Shown here in pieces: positions 11,057 through 23,395 of a DNA stretch of 64,000 nucleotides (position 1 is the first letter of the stretch; every line of letters starts with the position of its first letter). Where the stretch lies: assembly GCA_029641185.1 (NCBI GenBank), contig JAPWGK010000009.1, forward strand, positions 1,314,501-1,378,500, in the 5' to 3' direction. The notes under the pieces are model-generated. The model ran no database searches. It saw nothing but the letters and a program-made list of their open reading frames with translations, and had not been told where the DNA came from. The position numbers were made by a program, and so were the translations under genes. The DNA is from Pseudofabraea citricarpa (lineage: Eukaryota > Ascomycota > Leotiomycetes > Helotiales > Dermateaceae).

Positions 11057-13236
11057 TCTTTGTGTTGTTGTTGGGTGAGATGTCTTATTTTAATACATAT
11101 TTGTCCATGGCAATTGACTGTGGTCAATAGATCGACTGGCATCACATATCCAATTGAATGCCGGTGTCAAAATGTTATTAATTTATCTAAGGAGGAAAGA
11201 GGATAACCACAAGAGGGAGGAGGCCTTTACAAAGGCAGTAGCCGAGCACGTGTCGTACCACGTGACTGGTATCCCAGCAGTCCACATGGTCGGGCTAATA
11301 TTTCACTAGGTGTGCAACCAAGATTTCAGAAACGTTGAGAAAACAGAAGAAGAAGAAGAAGAAGAATATATATAGCACTTTGGACTCTTATCATATTATC
11401 CATATCTGCTCACACCATAGCATAACTAGGTAGGTATAATCAAATGCAAATCCATGGAGTATAAAACAACATATGAGTTAGGACAGTTTAAAGATGAGGG
11501 TTACCGGCGGATACATTTGATGATGATCACTAGCGGTGCGCTTAAGGCGGTTTCGTATTTCAAAATTACCTAAGTTGGTCACAATCCCTGAGATATATTA
11601 AGCTATAGAGACGAAAAGAAAGCCCTCAGAAAGGAAATGCAGCGCCTAAATGGGTATATATATGGTTGAAAACCCTCGCTATAGTAGAACGAGATACTCC
11701 CTAGGGCGAAGTGTTATAGAATCTCATGCTAAGCAGGTGCAGTTCTAAAACCTGTCCGAGAATAATCCGCGCCGCAAGTGGCAAAGAGTAATAGTTAGGA
11801 GTGAAAGCTTTTAGGGATGGTTGAGTTTGATTGAACGAGGACTGCTCTGAGGTTATGAAGTAGATAATACTAATTTCAGGCACGGCTTACATACAATATT
11901 AGAACCACACAAATGATACAGTCGTGTCGGGAGCGTCACTCTGTAACTATACGACGAGCTAAAGATATCACGAGTGAGACTCCTGAGGAGCGATATTAGA
12001 GACGGAGAGACGCTGCTAAATTACGTGTTTCAGCCCTATGGTAACCATCAATGAGCCGCGATATGGTCTCTGCTCACATTAGTATCAATGAAAATCAGTG
12101 CTAGTACCACCACATAGACCTCTCTGCTAATTATAACTTTAACTTGCACTGGGAAAAGCTTCGACCGAGGCTACGAGGGGGCTCCCATAACTCTTTGGCT
12201 CATGAGATTCTAGAGCGACATATCTCTTACTCTCATGTCGCCTACTTGAGAATTCTTTTCATTCGTTCCTCGTCTTAACGGACACATGCTATCGGTATGA
12301 TATCCACCTCAGCTGACCTGAGATAGCAAACAATCCTACACAGCCTGTTTGCTCTCTTGTGAAAATCATATAACCCGAAAATACTTACAATCCCTTCGAT
12401 AGAACATGCCTCAACTGAGTTCCATATGATTCTGACGAGTGAATTCCTACGTGGAGTTGAGAGGCTGATCCCCTGTGAATAAGGGTGTCTCGACACAGAT
12501 ATACCTATTAAGTGACAGCCTGCAATTTCTACCAAACGCAAGGTCGATTGTTTTTTCTACCTCTAATCAACATCTCTCAGCCTCTTAACATAAAAGGTTC
12601 TAAGCAATCTAATTCAAAATCTCGAATTTCAAAAATCAAGATGTAGTGTACGTGCTGCTTCAGGGGCTGGGGGCTCTTCGCTTAAATGTCCACAGATACC
12701 AACGTGGTAGCACTGGTAGGCTGCTATACTTGGGCCAAAGAATCTGGCAGGCGCATGGTAAGTATATATCCAATAGATGGGACATGTATCTAGAGCCACC
12801 GCTGGTAGTTGAGAAGTGTTTTTCTTTTGCTATTGGTTTCTGACACCACTAGAGAAAGACCGTGCTCTTGCTGGATTGGTTCTCGAACCACGCGGACACC
12901 TAGAGCTCGAGGACAGGTCACATGAATACCGTACGAGTGATATCTAGATAATCACCACCTACTAACTCAAGGAGAGAACAGTGAATTCCTAGGCCGCGCA
13001 CACATAGAAACCCTCTTCTCTCCCACAACCGCAACAACCTTCTCCAACAAAACAACCTCTCCCCCCAACCCTCCCTTCCACAACACATCAAACAACACAC
13101 TGCGTATCGTAAGTCTCCTCATTCCCATTCCCCACTGCTGAATGCCCATCCCTAAGCAACGCATCATCTGCTTACCCTCGCGTTCAAGCCCAACCCACAC
13201 GTTCACCTCGCGCGTGTCGAGAACCCAGCCCTCAAG
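11057..13236. other. Gene-poor stretch upstream of the cysteine-rich protein gene
   Basis: No recognisable gene. Positions 11245-11275 contain two CACGTG E-boxes in a short GC-rich patch (about 11210-11300), which could be part of an old mobile element but has no visible ends. A GAA-rich run lies at 11347-11365. Short frames at 12275-12541 and 12646-12843 have no recognisable similarity. CT-rich sequence at 13015-13090 probably belongs to the promoter/5' UTR of the next gene. Confidence 0.4.
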
Positions 13237-13902
13237 ATGAAGGGCCCCCATCTCACGATGCTGATGGTCCTCTGGATCCTCACGCTCACGAGCCTCGCCC
13301 CCGTGCTCGGTGCAGCCGTCGCCGGATCCTCTCTGTCCGTCGTAGAGAAAGCCGGCATGCCACCTCGCTTGGCCTTCAACGAGAGCAGCAGCAGCGCCGA
13401 CTCCTCCTCCAACAGCACGGTTTCCACACTCGCTGCGCGCGCCAAGTACCTGCACGGAGAACCATAGTAAGTGCCCGCTCCTTACGCAGCAAGCAGCAAG
13501 CAGCAAGCAAGCAGCTAACGAAGCCGGCCCAGCTGCACGCCTCAAGGCCCCGGATCCTGCAACCTCGCGTGGTATAAGAAGGACAACAGCTGGGACGGCG
13601 ATGCCTTCCGAGCCCCACGATACAACATCTTCATCTACGACCGCTACTGCCAGAAGATCGGCTACGCCGAGGATGTCCGCGTCAATTTCGCCATCGCCTC
13701 TCAGCTTCCCTACAAGGTCGTCGGCAATGTCTATGACCAGCAGTTCAAGTATGCCGACACGGGCTACATCAACCGCAACAAGTGCGGCGTGTACTCGGGC
13801 GACGACAAGGAGAAGAGTACCGTGAGACAGTGTGGCTTTGATTGCTGGCAGGGCTGCTGGAGAGGTGGAGAGGGCACGCCTGCTGGTAAGCATAGCTGTT
13901 GA
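13237..13902 (+). CDS. Secreted cysteine-rich protein of unknown function
   Basis: Two exons, 13237-13466 and 13533-13902, give 199 aa. The ATG opens a hydrophobic signal sequence ending near residue 26 (MVLWILTLTSLAPVLGA), then a Ser/Asn-rich stretch (residues about 47-62). The second exon supplies the cysteine-rich part: CTPQGPGSC, then DRYCQKIGYAEDV, NRNKCGVYSGDD and QCGFDCWQGCW, ending in a last Cys before the stop. The mature part then has eight cysteines, an even number suited to disulfide bonds. A good donor (GTAAGC, 13886) and acceptor (TTTGCAG, near 14142) allow an alternative third exon ending AIDHWWE with seven cysteines. GC-rich codon use makes a long antisense frame (12967-14235) open by chance. 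I recognise no family; size, secretion and cysteines fit a candidate effector or secreted structural protein. Confidence 0.65.
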
Positions 13903-14823
13903 GAGGCTCTGCTGCGGTTTGGAGCTTAGGCTGGTGGCTGATACCTTTCGTCGCTTAACGCTTCGACTTTTCATCCCCCCTTTGTTTTCCCTTTCTCTAC
14001 CGACGAGGATATTTAATTGAATGGGCAACAACCTGATTTCACATGTAACATCACACCGCAAGGTAGAAAATGCATCAAGAATCAATTTGAGCGTCGAACT
14101 CTGAATTTCTAAGCTTATTATGCCTTTTTTTTGTTTGCAGCAATTGACCATTGGTGGGAATGAGAGCCGATCAGAGTATGTATATGTGAATACTCGCTCG
14201 ACCAAATATCCTCTTCCCACTTCAGCAGGTCTCATCCATCTATTCCCATACTTAGAAAGAGCTCACTGAATAAAACACCCCAAACAACAAAATTCACAAC
14301 AAGCCTCCTTACCCCCAAACCCCCCAGAACAAAGGAAAACCGAAGAGCAAACTCTCCTCAAAAACTGACTTATTATCCCCAAACCCCGGAAAAAAGAATC
14401 CAAATCGCTATTGTGCCATGTAAACCCCGATAAACCTTGCTCATAAAAAAAAAGAAAAGAGATAAAAGTCTATTATACACACATCGTCGTTCCGAATCTG
14501 TTTGTGCGAAGAAGGAATAGATACACAAATTGGTTGGTAGGGAGGGCGGTAGGGAAATAAAAACTCCTTGGTGGCGAGGTAAGTGTCGCGGGTATCTGTA
14601 TGCCAATTTTGAAAATCCTTGTTTTCTCAAGGACGTCGACAAAGGAAAAAAATGGAGTATTCAGATATCGGGAAGCGTTTTGTGTCCACGATGTGTGGTA
14701 GGTAATCGAAATTAGACCGATCGAACGATTGGAGTCGAAGTTTGATTAATTCTTGCAGCTCACCAGCTCGGCTCGACTTTCGCAGGAGCTGTCTTATTTC
14801 CTTGCGCTGGGGAAGTTCAACCA
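13903..14823. other. Intergenic region between convergent genes
   Basis: Holds the 3' ends of the cysteine-rich protein gene (with the possible alternative last exon near 14142-14165) and of the TCP11-family gene. A-rich runs near 14385-14460. No further gene seen. Confidence 0.45.
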
Positions 14824-16923
14824 TTATGGACAAGTGACCATCTCATCTTGTCTCTCGACTTCCTCTTCAGCATCAGGATCGACAAGATAAGCTAACGGAG
14901 CCCAAACTCTCCAATGTAAGATGCCAATATGGGCTATGCGTGTGGCGATCTCGTTGATCTGCTCCTTATCGTCCTGCCGCACATTATTCGTTCTCGGTGC
15001 AGTGGCAAGCTCGAAGATTTGTAGACTAGTCAATGGAACATATTCCATAACAAGTTTATGCAAGACTGGGAACAACTGTGTAAGAACACGCTGTTCGGCT
15101 TCTTGGTAAATGACCGACTTGGGGTTGGACAAATGACTGGCAAGCTGCGATTCAAATTGTGGAACATATTTCAGGCCACCAGGTGTTGATCGAAGGATTT
15201 GGAGAGCGAGCGACGAAGAGAGTGAAACCCACTTGTCTGAATTAGATGAAGCGGAAGCAAGTATAGCAAGCAGAGATGAGCGCACTTGAGACGCAGAATC
15301 TGATGACTGTTGAGAGAGGTAAAGTGGTGTGACCGGAGCCATATTCGGTGGCGCAGAGGCAGTTGATGCGGGGGACGATGTTGGGCTGGAGTATTGTGAA
15401 TCCATCACTACATCATCCTCTACATTCGGGACCCAGATTTGACGGCCGGAGAAAGAGCGTCTAAAGTGCCCCTTTTCTTGCGCCAAACTGCTCTGCCCTA
15501 CCCTCATTCCGAAATCTTGCTCTGATGGAATTGTTGGCGATGAAAGAACGCCAGTATCTGCGGGCGAAGCAGGATGTGACGTGAGAGGAGTGCTGATGTA
15601 AAGGCTTGCTGTGATTTTTGGTTGAGCTCTGCTTGAAGCCTCGATTTGATGGTGAAGCTGCATGCAAATTTCCAAGTTAATGGCATCTAACATATCAGCA
15701 CGTAATTTAATCAAACGCTCCTCATCGAAGAGGAAGGTATGCGGCACCATCTCCGAAGCCTTAGAATTAAGTGTCAAGTTGACTAGGGCCTTGAAGAAAT
15801 CCCAGGTATTGCTTTGCGAATGCGAAGTCTGTAGATCTGCCACGTTGGGTAAAGACTCTGCTCGTTTGAACCATGCGTGGGCTCCAGCGATATCGACCCT
15901 TCCGATGGCAATCTTCTTCATGAAGAACTTCTGCTCAAACTGAACAGTGTCCTCGATAAGCAACGGTCGTAGGCACCGAATTTGATGATTTGCCACGTCC
16001 TGAAACGAGTTAGAAAGGGGTGGTTGAGGTTAGATTTCCCACAAACTTACCAACTTCATTGCCTCTAAAACTCCCAGCAAATTCCGCATACCCTGAACCA
16101 ACAGCGCGACGTCTCCCAGTTTATCGCCATTGCTCAACTGGGTCACCATCTCGTCAACCCACTCGTCTCGCATTGGCGCACAATGACATTTGAGCAGCTG
16201 TGATAACCACAAAGCAAGTTTCTCCAAGTCGGCTACCCCCTTTCTGAATTGCTGCATCAGGAGATCTACGTTGAAAGTTTCCTCAACTGATGAGCGATCT
16301 CTTTGCGGGACCAGGGTCTCCAGAATACCTCGGATGGCCTTTAAAGTTGCTGGTAGACACCATTCTGGGTCTTTGAGTTCGGCTTCAAAGGTTTCTCTTT
16401 GCATTAGATAGTCTCGGAGCTGGTTTCGCATCGTCTCCCAAAAATCATCAGCCTTCTTCGTCTTTCTCCGTCCCTTCTCCCCGTCTAGGTTGGGTCGGAA
16501 ATGCAGATCGGGGTCAAAATTAATATCGTGTCTGAGCTTGGGGTTATGAACAATCTTGTTGACATCCAGCTCACTCAGCGTTCCTTTCGTGACCGGGGGC
16601 TCCAAAACTGTCGTTGAGGCGACCTGCGTGTTTGCCTTTCCTTTGCCGTTCGTGTCGGAACTGAACTTGGTTGCTGTCCTCGGCCGAGGTTTGGACGGTG
16701 CTTCTCTCGAAGACGTACTTTGGCAGAAGGTATGCTCATTGTGCTCCCTCTCGTAATCTTGCGACCCTTGACGGCTCATGTCGATACTTGGATTTGATGT
16801 CTCTTCATCTCTGCTGGGAATAGAAGCAGCATCGTTGGGATTTGTCGGTGTTCTTGTCGTTCCATTTGTAGCCGCAATAGATGGTCGCCTCTGCCCGGTC
16901 CGTTCTGCTTCTGGTGCACCCAT
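14824..16923 (-). CDS. TCP11/Sok1 family protein
   Basis: Two exons on the minus strand, 16051-16923 and 14824-15999, with a 51-nt intron, give 682 aa. The open frame extends to a TTG at 16938, but the first ATG is at 16923 (MGAPEAERTG). Residues about 1-110 are disordered and Ser/Thr-rich. The T-complex-protein-11 domain follows, beginning near VHNPKLRHDINFDPDLHFRP and continuing through FWETMRNQLRDYL, MQQFRKGVADLEKLALWL and CLRPLLIEDTVQFEQKFF. A low-complexity Ser/Pro insert (residues about 445-520) interrupts the C-terminal helical part. Yeast Sok1 was found as a suppressor of cAMP-dependent kinase loss, and mammalian TCP11 also acts around PKA signalling; the molecular role is unclear and is inferred here. 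Confidence 0.85.
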
Positions 16924-19900
16924 TATTAACTCCTCCAAGCCAGTTGGATCCCCTGTCTAGCCCCAGATAAGCACAAGTGAGTGACGAAAGAGTGAGAGTT
17001 GTATATTCTGCTCGCAATATGGCGTAGGTTGAGATAGTAGGTAGAGAAAATGAGAGACCTGTGGGTTGCACAATTAGAATACATTTTGTTTGTCAGAGGC
17101 GAAACTGTCTGAAAGTGTCTGGGAAGGAAGCGTCTCGTGGATTGGAGTATCGGGAAGATGCAGCTTCTTGTGTTCCCAGATATTCGAATTGGCCGCCCTT
17201 TCGAGGCAACCCACGGATGGCCACAAAGAGCAGCCAGCGTTTGCACTGCTGCAGAGGGTCGGGCGCATGCAACAAGATACGTACCTGTGTCTCGCGAACT
17301 GCCAGCAGAAGCAGGTGGCTCGTTTTGATTCTGTCGCTAAGTCTACAACCAAATTTCTTGTGATGTCTTCCAGAAAGGACTGTAATGGTGCAACGGTGAC
17401 ACCTAGTAGTAAGAAAAACCAAGGAGATGTATAGTGCGTAGTGAGCGACGACAAAGAAACCACCGGTTCCTTCTTCTTTTTTCTTCTTTTCTTTTTTTCC
17501 GTTTTCCGATTCTGCTTTCCCTCTCTTTTGCCAACTGCCAGGTGTTTTTGGATGAAAGAAGGTCGAAAACAGGAGAGGAGGCCGGCTACACGAGCAGACC
17601 AAATTTAAATAGATGAGACAGTGTGATCAAACGAGGAATGGGCACTGGGCACTGGGCAGGTCGCAGGGCAGGGACGCCTGGGCTTTGGCAGATCAGTGTG
17701 CTGGATATGCTGTAAGGTTTGAGCTTTCCGCAAATTAAATGAACAGTGCGTTACTGCGATCCTCTTGTGAACCTTGTAAAGCATGGAAAATCGATAAAAG
17801 CAAGGAGGGCACAACCACCGACACGAGCGAGGCTGGGCCTGGGGGGGGGATATATTGCATCGCCAATCCGTTGACCTTCAGCAGATCACTGGGGGGATTG
17901 CCTCCTCGGGGTCTGTAGGCTGTTGGAAATTTTGCATGTTGCATGTACAGTAGCATGATTACCGTACGCACAGTGATGCCTCTTGCCACCACTGTGGCCA
18001 GTCATTCATCGCCGTTTCCGAGAGCGACCACGGAGGATGATGGATTGCTGAGTCGTGTCATGGTCGCGGTGGTCGAGGTGGAGGTGGTTGTGCATGAGCT
18101 CCGCCTGGATTTCGATAATATATTTTGTTCTTTTCTTGGTGAATGCATATAGGAAAGTTTCTGGGACCGGGACATGGGCGGATAGTGCGGATGGAGGCCG
18201 GATCTAGCAGCCATGGCATATACGCATGCGTTGAGAACGGGGGCGGCAGGTTGCAGTGCAGGTTGTGAAGGGGGAGAAGGGCCTGAATCTGAAGTGCCGC
18301 AGAGACACATACATTACAGCGTGTTGGATCCGCTGAAGGCCGACTCCGGGGGGCTGTACAGTACAGTACTGTACAGTGTACGAAAGTACAGGCAGGCAGG
18401 CGGTCAAGGCTGGACGGGGGGGGTGTGTGTGGACGGGCTGGAGTGGCTGGAGTAGGTTGATGGTAGTGGGTTGGTGGTAGTGGGTTGGTGGTGGTGGTGA
18501 GAGCGACGCGAGTCTTTGACTCATGGTAGTGTACAGTAAGTGTCTACCTATCAGTGGCTACCTATCAGTACCTACAGTATGGTAATTGATGGAGTTGGGA
18601 CGGTGAGTCGTGAGTCGTGACTGCTGAAGTGGCACAGGGCTGGAAAACTGGGAATCCGCTGGCTCTCGCTACCAATCGACCTCCCTAGCGTCGGTTAAAT
18701 CCCTGCTTATGGGGCTCGTACCTGTGTGCTGGGCGCTGACACGCTATCACAAAATTACTGGTCCTGGTCCTCAGCCTGAGCACATCTCTCTCATCTCTCC
18801 CCCTCCCCCCTCCACCCTCCCACCCAACACCTCCAGCCTCGTCGCCCATCACAACCACTCCTATGTATAATAAGTGCAGGCTCCCCCCCTTCAACATTCC
18901 TTCGCTTTCAAGGTTCTACCCCAACTCTTCTCCAACAACGCACTTCCAGAAGCTGATCCCCCTCCAACGACAGCCTCGGTCTTGGGAGAGAGAGAGAGAG
19001 AAAGACGAACAACAACAACAACAACAAAAACAAGCAGCTCAACAGTCAGCCCCAGGTCACAAGCCGCCTCGAACAGGAAGTTGACCAGGCCGGTGATGCT
19101 TGATGCTCGCTCGATGCAAGCAGCCTCGCCCTCGCGGGTAACCGTGAACGAATGAGTGGGTGGTGCAGCAAGACAGGACTCGGGAGCGCGGGAACTCAGT
19201 TTACTACACAGCACAGCATCATCATCACTCTGCTCGCCGCCATCTTACTGTTTTCTCACCCTATACCTGACTTACCCACCCCCGCCGGGCGTACGTTGCA
19301 AGGAAATACAGATTCCTCCCGCGAGTTATTAGACACTGGTGGTGCGAGCGAGGTGCCTTACATCACCCCCCCAAGTAAGCCCTGCCGCGTTGGGTTCGGA
19401 GATTTCTTGTCTTCTCAGGCACAGTTGGCCGCCTCAGTGACCAGGGGACAGCGTGGGACGACGTCTGAACTTTCTCGACAGATGCTTGCAACCTGCGGGA
19501 GTTGCATTTATTTGTTTGCACATTACCAATCCAACTCCCCAACTCTCTTTTTGAGGCCCCGAGGCACCCCCCGAGTTTCACACAGAGGCCTCACAAACAT
19601 TCTCCTTTGTTTTTCTTCTACCCATCCGACCCATCACCCGACAAGTATTGGGAGGTGTGTCTAGACGGCCCATCACATTGGCGCACCCGCCTCTCGCCCT
19701 GTCCGTCATGCCCGAGCACATGCAGAGGGAAAGAGGACGGTCGCATTCGCTCAGACTCTATCGGCTGAGCTGCAGAGTCGCAAAGGAGACAGCTCGCAAA
19801 CACCTGCTGATGGTCGTTTGACTCGTTTGTGCACTTGGGAGTTGACAAGTCCTCTCCATCTTCGCCAATGTTGCACGCGAGGACTACCGGCCGAGTGACC

Positions 19901-20454
19901 GGTCGAGTGGAGGTGCAAGCGCAGTCCAGTCCAGCCAGTCCAGTCCAGAGCCATAGAGACTCGTCGTCGAAGACAAACTGAAGCTGTGGCGGCAGCGCAC
20001 TGTGCAAGAATGCCATAGGCAGAAAGTCAAATCCGCTTGTTTGTTTACTTGTTGTGCATGTGTGCGGGTGCGGGTGCTCGAAACGGCAACTGTGTTGCCA
20101 GAATGCAACTGCAACAATTGAGGTTTGGTTCCGAAGTCAAAAGAGTCTGTTCGCCCAGCTTGCGACGGTGCCATTCCTACACGTGATGCGATATCTTCAA
20201 GTATTATGCTTGGGAGACAACATCACCTTCATGCCCGGTTCATCCGGCCTTCTCATACAAGTACAAGGAGAATACCCTGAGGAGCACTGATGGCATGAAG
20301 AGTTGTTGAGACAATCGCCTCATCTTTTGCCGTCTGCTCCCTTTACCGCTCCAGAAGGCATCCGCTCACTCAGCCTTATTCTCCACATTCCAGCACCTTA
20401 GGCATAATAAATCTGATCAAACCAGGAGAATTCAGGTACCGGTGCGAGATCAAC
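16924..20454. other. Long regulatory/leader stretch without recognised gene
   Basis: Between the TCP11-family gene and the small gene at 20455. There is a TATA-like stretch near 18862 followed by CT-rich sequence, GA and CAA tracts (18985-19026). This looks like the promoter and long 5' leader of the downstream gene. A 170-codon ATG frame at 19152-19664 and others lie inside but show no domain. Short GTACAGTAC repeats occur at 18355-18380. Confidence 0.4.
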
Positions 20455-21128
20455 ATGGGTGGGACGCGCTCTTCCAGACGGTCCTCGGTCTCAACCTCTT
20501 CTTCGTCTGCTGTATCCTGGCCATTTCTCTTTGCTGCAGGTGTGTGTCTCGCGTGTTTCTCGTCTCTTGAATAAAAGGAGATATTGAAAATTGCGTATGA
20601 GAAGTGATGCGAAAGCTAAGTCTACATGTGAAAATCAGATAAACCGCATCCTGAGCCCAAGACATCCGTTAAAACGCCTAACCGTTCCTCAACGGTCATC
20701 AGCTCCTCGAAATCAAAAGGACGCTCCACCGTGACAGTTGTAGTAGAATCCTCGGCCCCGGTAAAGCTGTGGCCATTTTTCATGCTGCAAGGTTTGTCCC
20801 TTCCCTTTCAACAACTCCCCCTTAGTAAAGAAAGAAAAGGCGAGAAAGGAGAACAAGCCACCTAATTATTAACCTCTTCCGTGCGCAAGGCAAAGGAAAG
20901 ACGGGGGGATATTACGAGTCCGCACCTCCTAAGAAGAAGAAGAGGCCTAAACGGTCTGCGCCGAAGGAATTAGAGATGCAGACTTTCCCCTTCTTTGCTC
21001 AAGGTATTTCTTTTTTACTCCCTTTCTCTGTCATCCTGCCCCTTTTCACCTCTGTACTCTTCTGACTCTATGTAGAGAAACGCAAAGTCCTTTTCGTAAA
21101 GGAGAGAGATGAGTACTATACTTATTAG
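20455..21128 (+). CDS. Small four-exon protein with three aromatic motifs, unknown function
   Basis: Four short exons (20455-20539, 20639-20791, 20890-21003, 21076-21128) join at canonical GT/AG borders to a 134-aa protein ending in a stop. All three introns (99, 98 and 72 nt) are phase 1. Exon 1 encodes a Ser/Arg-rich N-terminus (MGGTRSSRRSSVSTSSSS) then SWPFLFAA. Exon 2 ends in KLWPFFMLQ and exon 3 in TFPFFAQ, so each of the first three exons ends in an aromatic PF(L/F)F-type motif immediately before the intron. Exon 3 has a basic PPKKKKRPKR stretch that could be a nuclear localisation signal. Exon 4 encodes EKRKVLFVKERDEYYTY. I do not recognise a family. The evidence is the joint consistency of start, phases, splice sites and stop; the model is unproven without transcripts. 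Confidence 0.6.
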
Positions 21129-22165
21129 CTAGTTTGCTGATCTCTCTAACCCCCTTGCCGAGTTCCCCTTTTTACATATTTCCTCCTTCCTTTCTTTTAG
21201 TGTATTTTTTTCTCGCTTGTGTTGTCTTGATACCTTACTCTTAGTACCTTCTTTTTAGAAGCAGATTGTTCTCCTTACTGTGTAGCGAGCGCGAGTTACG
21301 TTATGATTTATGTTTATGATTTTATGACTGAGGATGATTATGGATGTCTTCTTTTTATTTTCACGATACTGTTGTGATAACCTGTATTCTCGGACTTTAT
21401 TTTTTGTACCAACTTTCACTTCTTGCTCTTGTATTTCTGCTTTTTGAGGGTTCTCTCCAATTTTGCCTTGTCTCATTGTTAAGAGGCTGCTTATTTTTAA
21501 GTCTGTATTAGGACTTGAGGGGATTGAGGGGATGATTATTCATGGTCTTGTCTTATTATCCTATATTATTGTTTTTGTTCTGCTTCGATGCTATTCATTA
21601 TGTCTTATTATTTTCGCCTTCCAAAGTAGCACGCAAAAAGAATCGGGAAACCATAGTATATGTACTATTCCATGTAATTTATACCCATGCAAATGTAACA
21701 AACGTGTACACATAGCAAAGCTGAGTCGGACTTACACAATAGTGGCACTCTCTTGCCCCTCCAACAAAGGAGCCAGAATCCCAAACCTCAATGCCAATCT
21801 CAACGTCGAATCTCACCTACTCTAAATTAGGGAAATTGGACCTAGGATAAAGTTAAAAGTATATTGGGTATCATGCAATGGGTGAGGTGGTGCATGATTC
21901 CCTCCTAGCTCTCCTTTAGCTCGCAAAGCCCCTAGCGATTACGAAGAAGAAGCAAAAGAAGAAGGAGCGAGTCAATGTAACCGCAATAGACTTCATCTAA
22001 ACCCCTTCTATCTTGCCATCCCCTCTCTTCCTTGTTGCCTCTCACACCTGCCACTCTTTCCTCGAGGTAACAAACTAGGTACCTACTTAGTATAACCTCC
22101 AGCCACTTCTCCCTGACAATTCTGTCGCCTCCTCTTGCAGTACCCCTCGTCTATTTTCCGTCTTG
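21129..22165. other. Intergenic stretch
   Basis: T-rich 3' flank of the small gene, then likely promoter and leader of the next small gene. Positions about 22066-22140 contain a possible 5' UTR intron (donor GTAACA, acceptor TCTTGCAG). A TAGGTACCTA motif lies at 22076-22085. No other gene seen. Confidence 0.35.
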
Positions 22166-22575
22166 ATGTATAACCAACCTCCACAAGGGCGTTCGAATCA
22201 CCACCGCCGTCTGAGAGGATTCAGAATGGGATTTTTCTTCCTGCTTGCCTCTCCGGTAAGTAAGGTGTACGGCTATTCCCCGCGGCAGGTTTCGCGCCAA
22301 GCGGGTGCGGAAGAGGAGGGAAAGAATGCATTTCTTGATGTAGATAAAATAAAAACTCGAATCAGCTGGATATTGATTGTGCTGCGTTGTGCTTGGACTT
22401 TGAAGGTCTGGGGTAGCTGTGGGTATAGGAGGTAGGTGGCAGCTGTGGGTAAGCGAAGAGCATACCTCCGGGGACTCAAGTATGCCTTGGCAAGGTAAGT
22501 ATCAGATGGAGGTAACGTGGTCGGTCTGGTCAGCGAGTAGATTGCCAGTTAAGCAGGTATGTAAATTGGGATTGA
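22166..22575 (+). CDS. Possible 55-aa three-exon small protein
   Basis: ATG at 22166 opens MYNQPPQGRSNHHRRLRGFR then MGFFFLLASP, ending exactly at a GTAAGTAAG donor (22256). A second exon, 22436-22494 (VAAVGKRRAYLRGLKYALA), ends at a GTAAGTATC donor. A third, 22557-22575, completes RYVNWD and a stop. The introns are 180 and 62 nt. The result is a basic protein with one short hydrophobic segment. No family is recognised. It lies just downstream of the other small multi-exon gene, on the same strand. Support is limited to open frames and splice sites, so the call is tentative. Confidence 0.35.
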
Positions 22576-23395
22576 TACCTATACTCACTGTCTCCATCCC
22601 TCTCTCCCTCACTCGCTCGCTCTTCTCTCACCCTGTTCATTGACCCCGTCGCTTACTTGGGGGGATTTCTAAAGGAGTAGCGGATAAGGCAGGGGTGGGA
22701 TCTAGATGATTTTTGTAAAAGGAAATAAGAAAGAAGAAAGAAGATAGAAGATGAAGAAAAAGACTCGGTAAAGGATAGGTTGGTGAGGTAGCAAAGTATC
22801 GAGGGAGGAACTGGAATGAAAACCTGGTAAGAGCAGGAAGCAAGAAGCAGCTTTGGACTTGATAAGACAGACGAAGAATTTATCGGGTGCTTGTTCTAAG
22901 AGAAGGTCAGTCGCTTGGCTCGATAGCTCATGCGATCTTCCTTCGTGTGTGTGTAGTGTAGTGATGGTCAGGTTAGACATGTGAGGATTTAGAACTGTAT
23001 AGGAGAGGGAAAAGAGAAGCGAGGAGAGATGGATCAGGATCATGCTTCAAAGGCAAACTCGTAGCTTTCAAAGAGATTCTTCCGTTCCACTCGCCCTCGG
23101 ATGGATTATCGTTATGTTTCGACCTTCGTGTAAGTAATTATCGTTTTTCATTCAACGTCAGTTGATTAGTCCATCAACCAGTCTCAAAATATACGTAGCT
23201 GGGAAAAAAAAAGGCTTCAATAATCATTAGAGAATGCTGTCTGTCTGCTTCTAGCCAACGATGTGACACCCATATGCAATCTACGATGAGGCTTTGGATA
23301 ACTATAATATATACGCCGTGTTCCCCATGCACCTCAACCCATCTAACCCCCCCCCCTCCCCCAAAAAAATAAGACCTACTTACCCATCCTAAGCA
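22576..23395. other. Intergenic region before the transporter 3' end
   Basis: Purine-rich stretch (22715-22760, AAGAAAGAAG-type) and pyrimidine-rich stretch (22595-22640). A C-run at 23347-23358 lies close to the transporter stop codon. No gene seen. Confidence 0.4.

Noticed and set aside
12967..14235. 422-codon minus-strand frame
   Set aside because: It lies antisense to the secreted cysteine-rich protein gene, whose signal peptide, splice junction and cysteine pattern are far more convincing. The GC-rich codon bias of the real gene keeps the opposite frame open.
17093..17602. 169-codon minus-strand frame upstream of the TCP11-family gene
   Set aside because: No ATG context or domain, rich in Lys/Gly runs from pyrimidine tracts; more likely leader or intergenic DNA.
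19152..19664. 170-codon ATG frame in the leader region
   Set aside because: Has a hydrophobic stretch near the start, but the rest is of random composition without splice support; kept only as a possible upstream frame.
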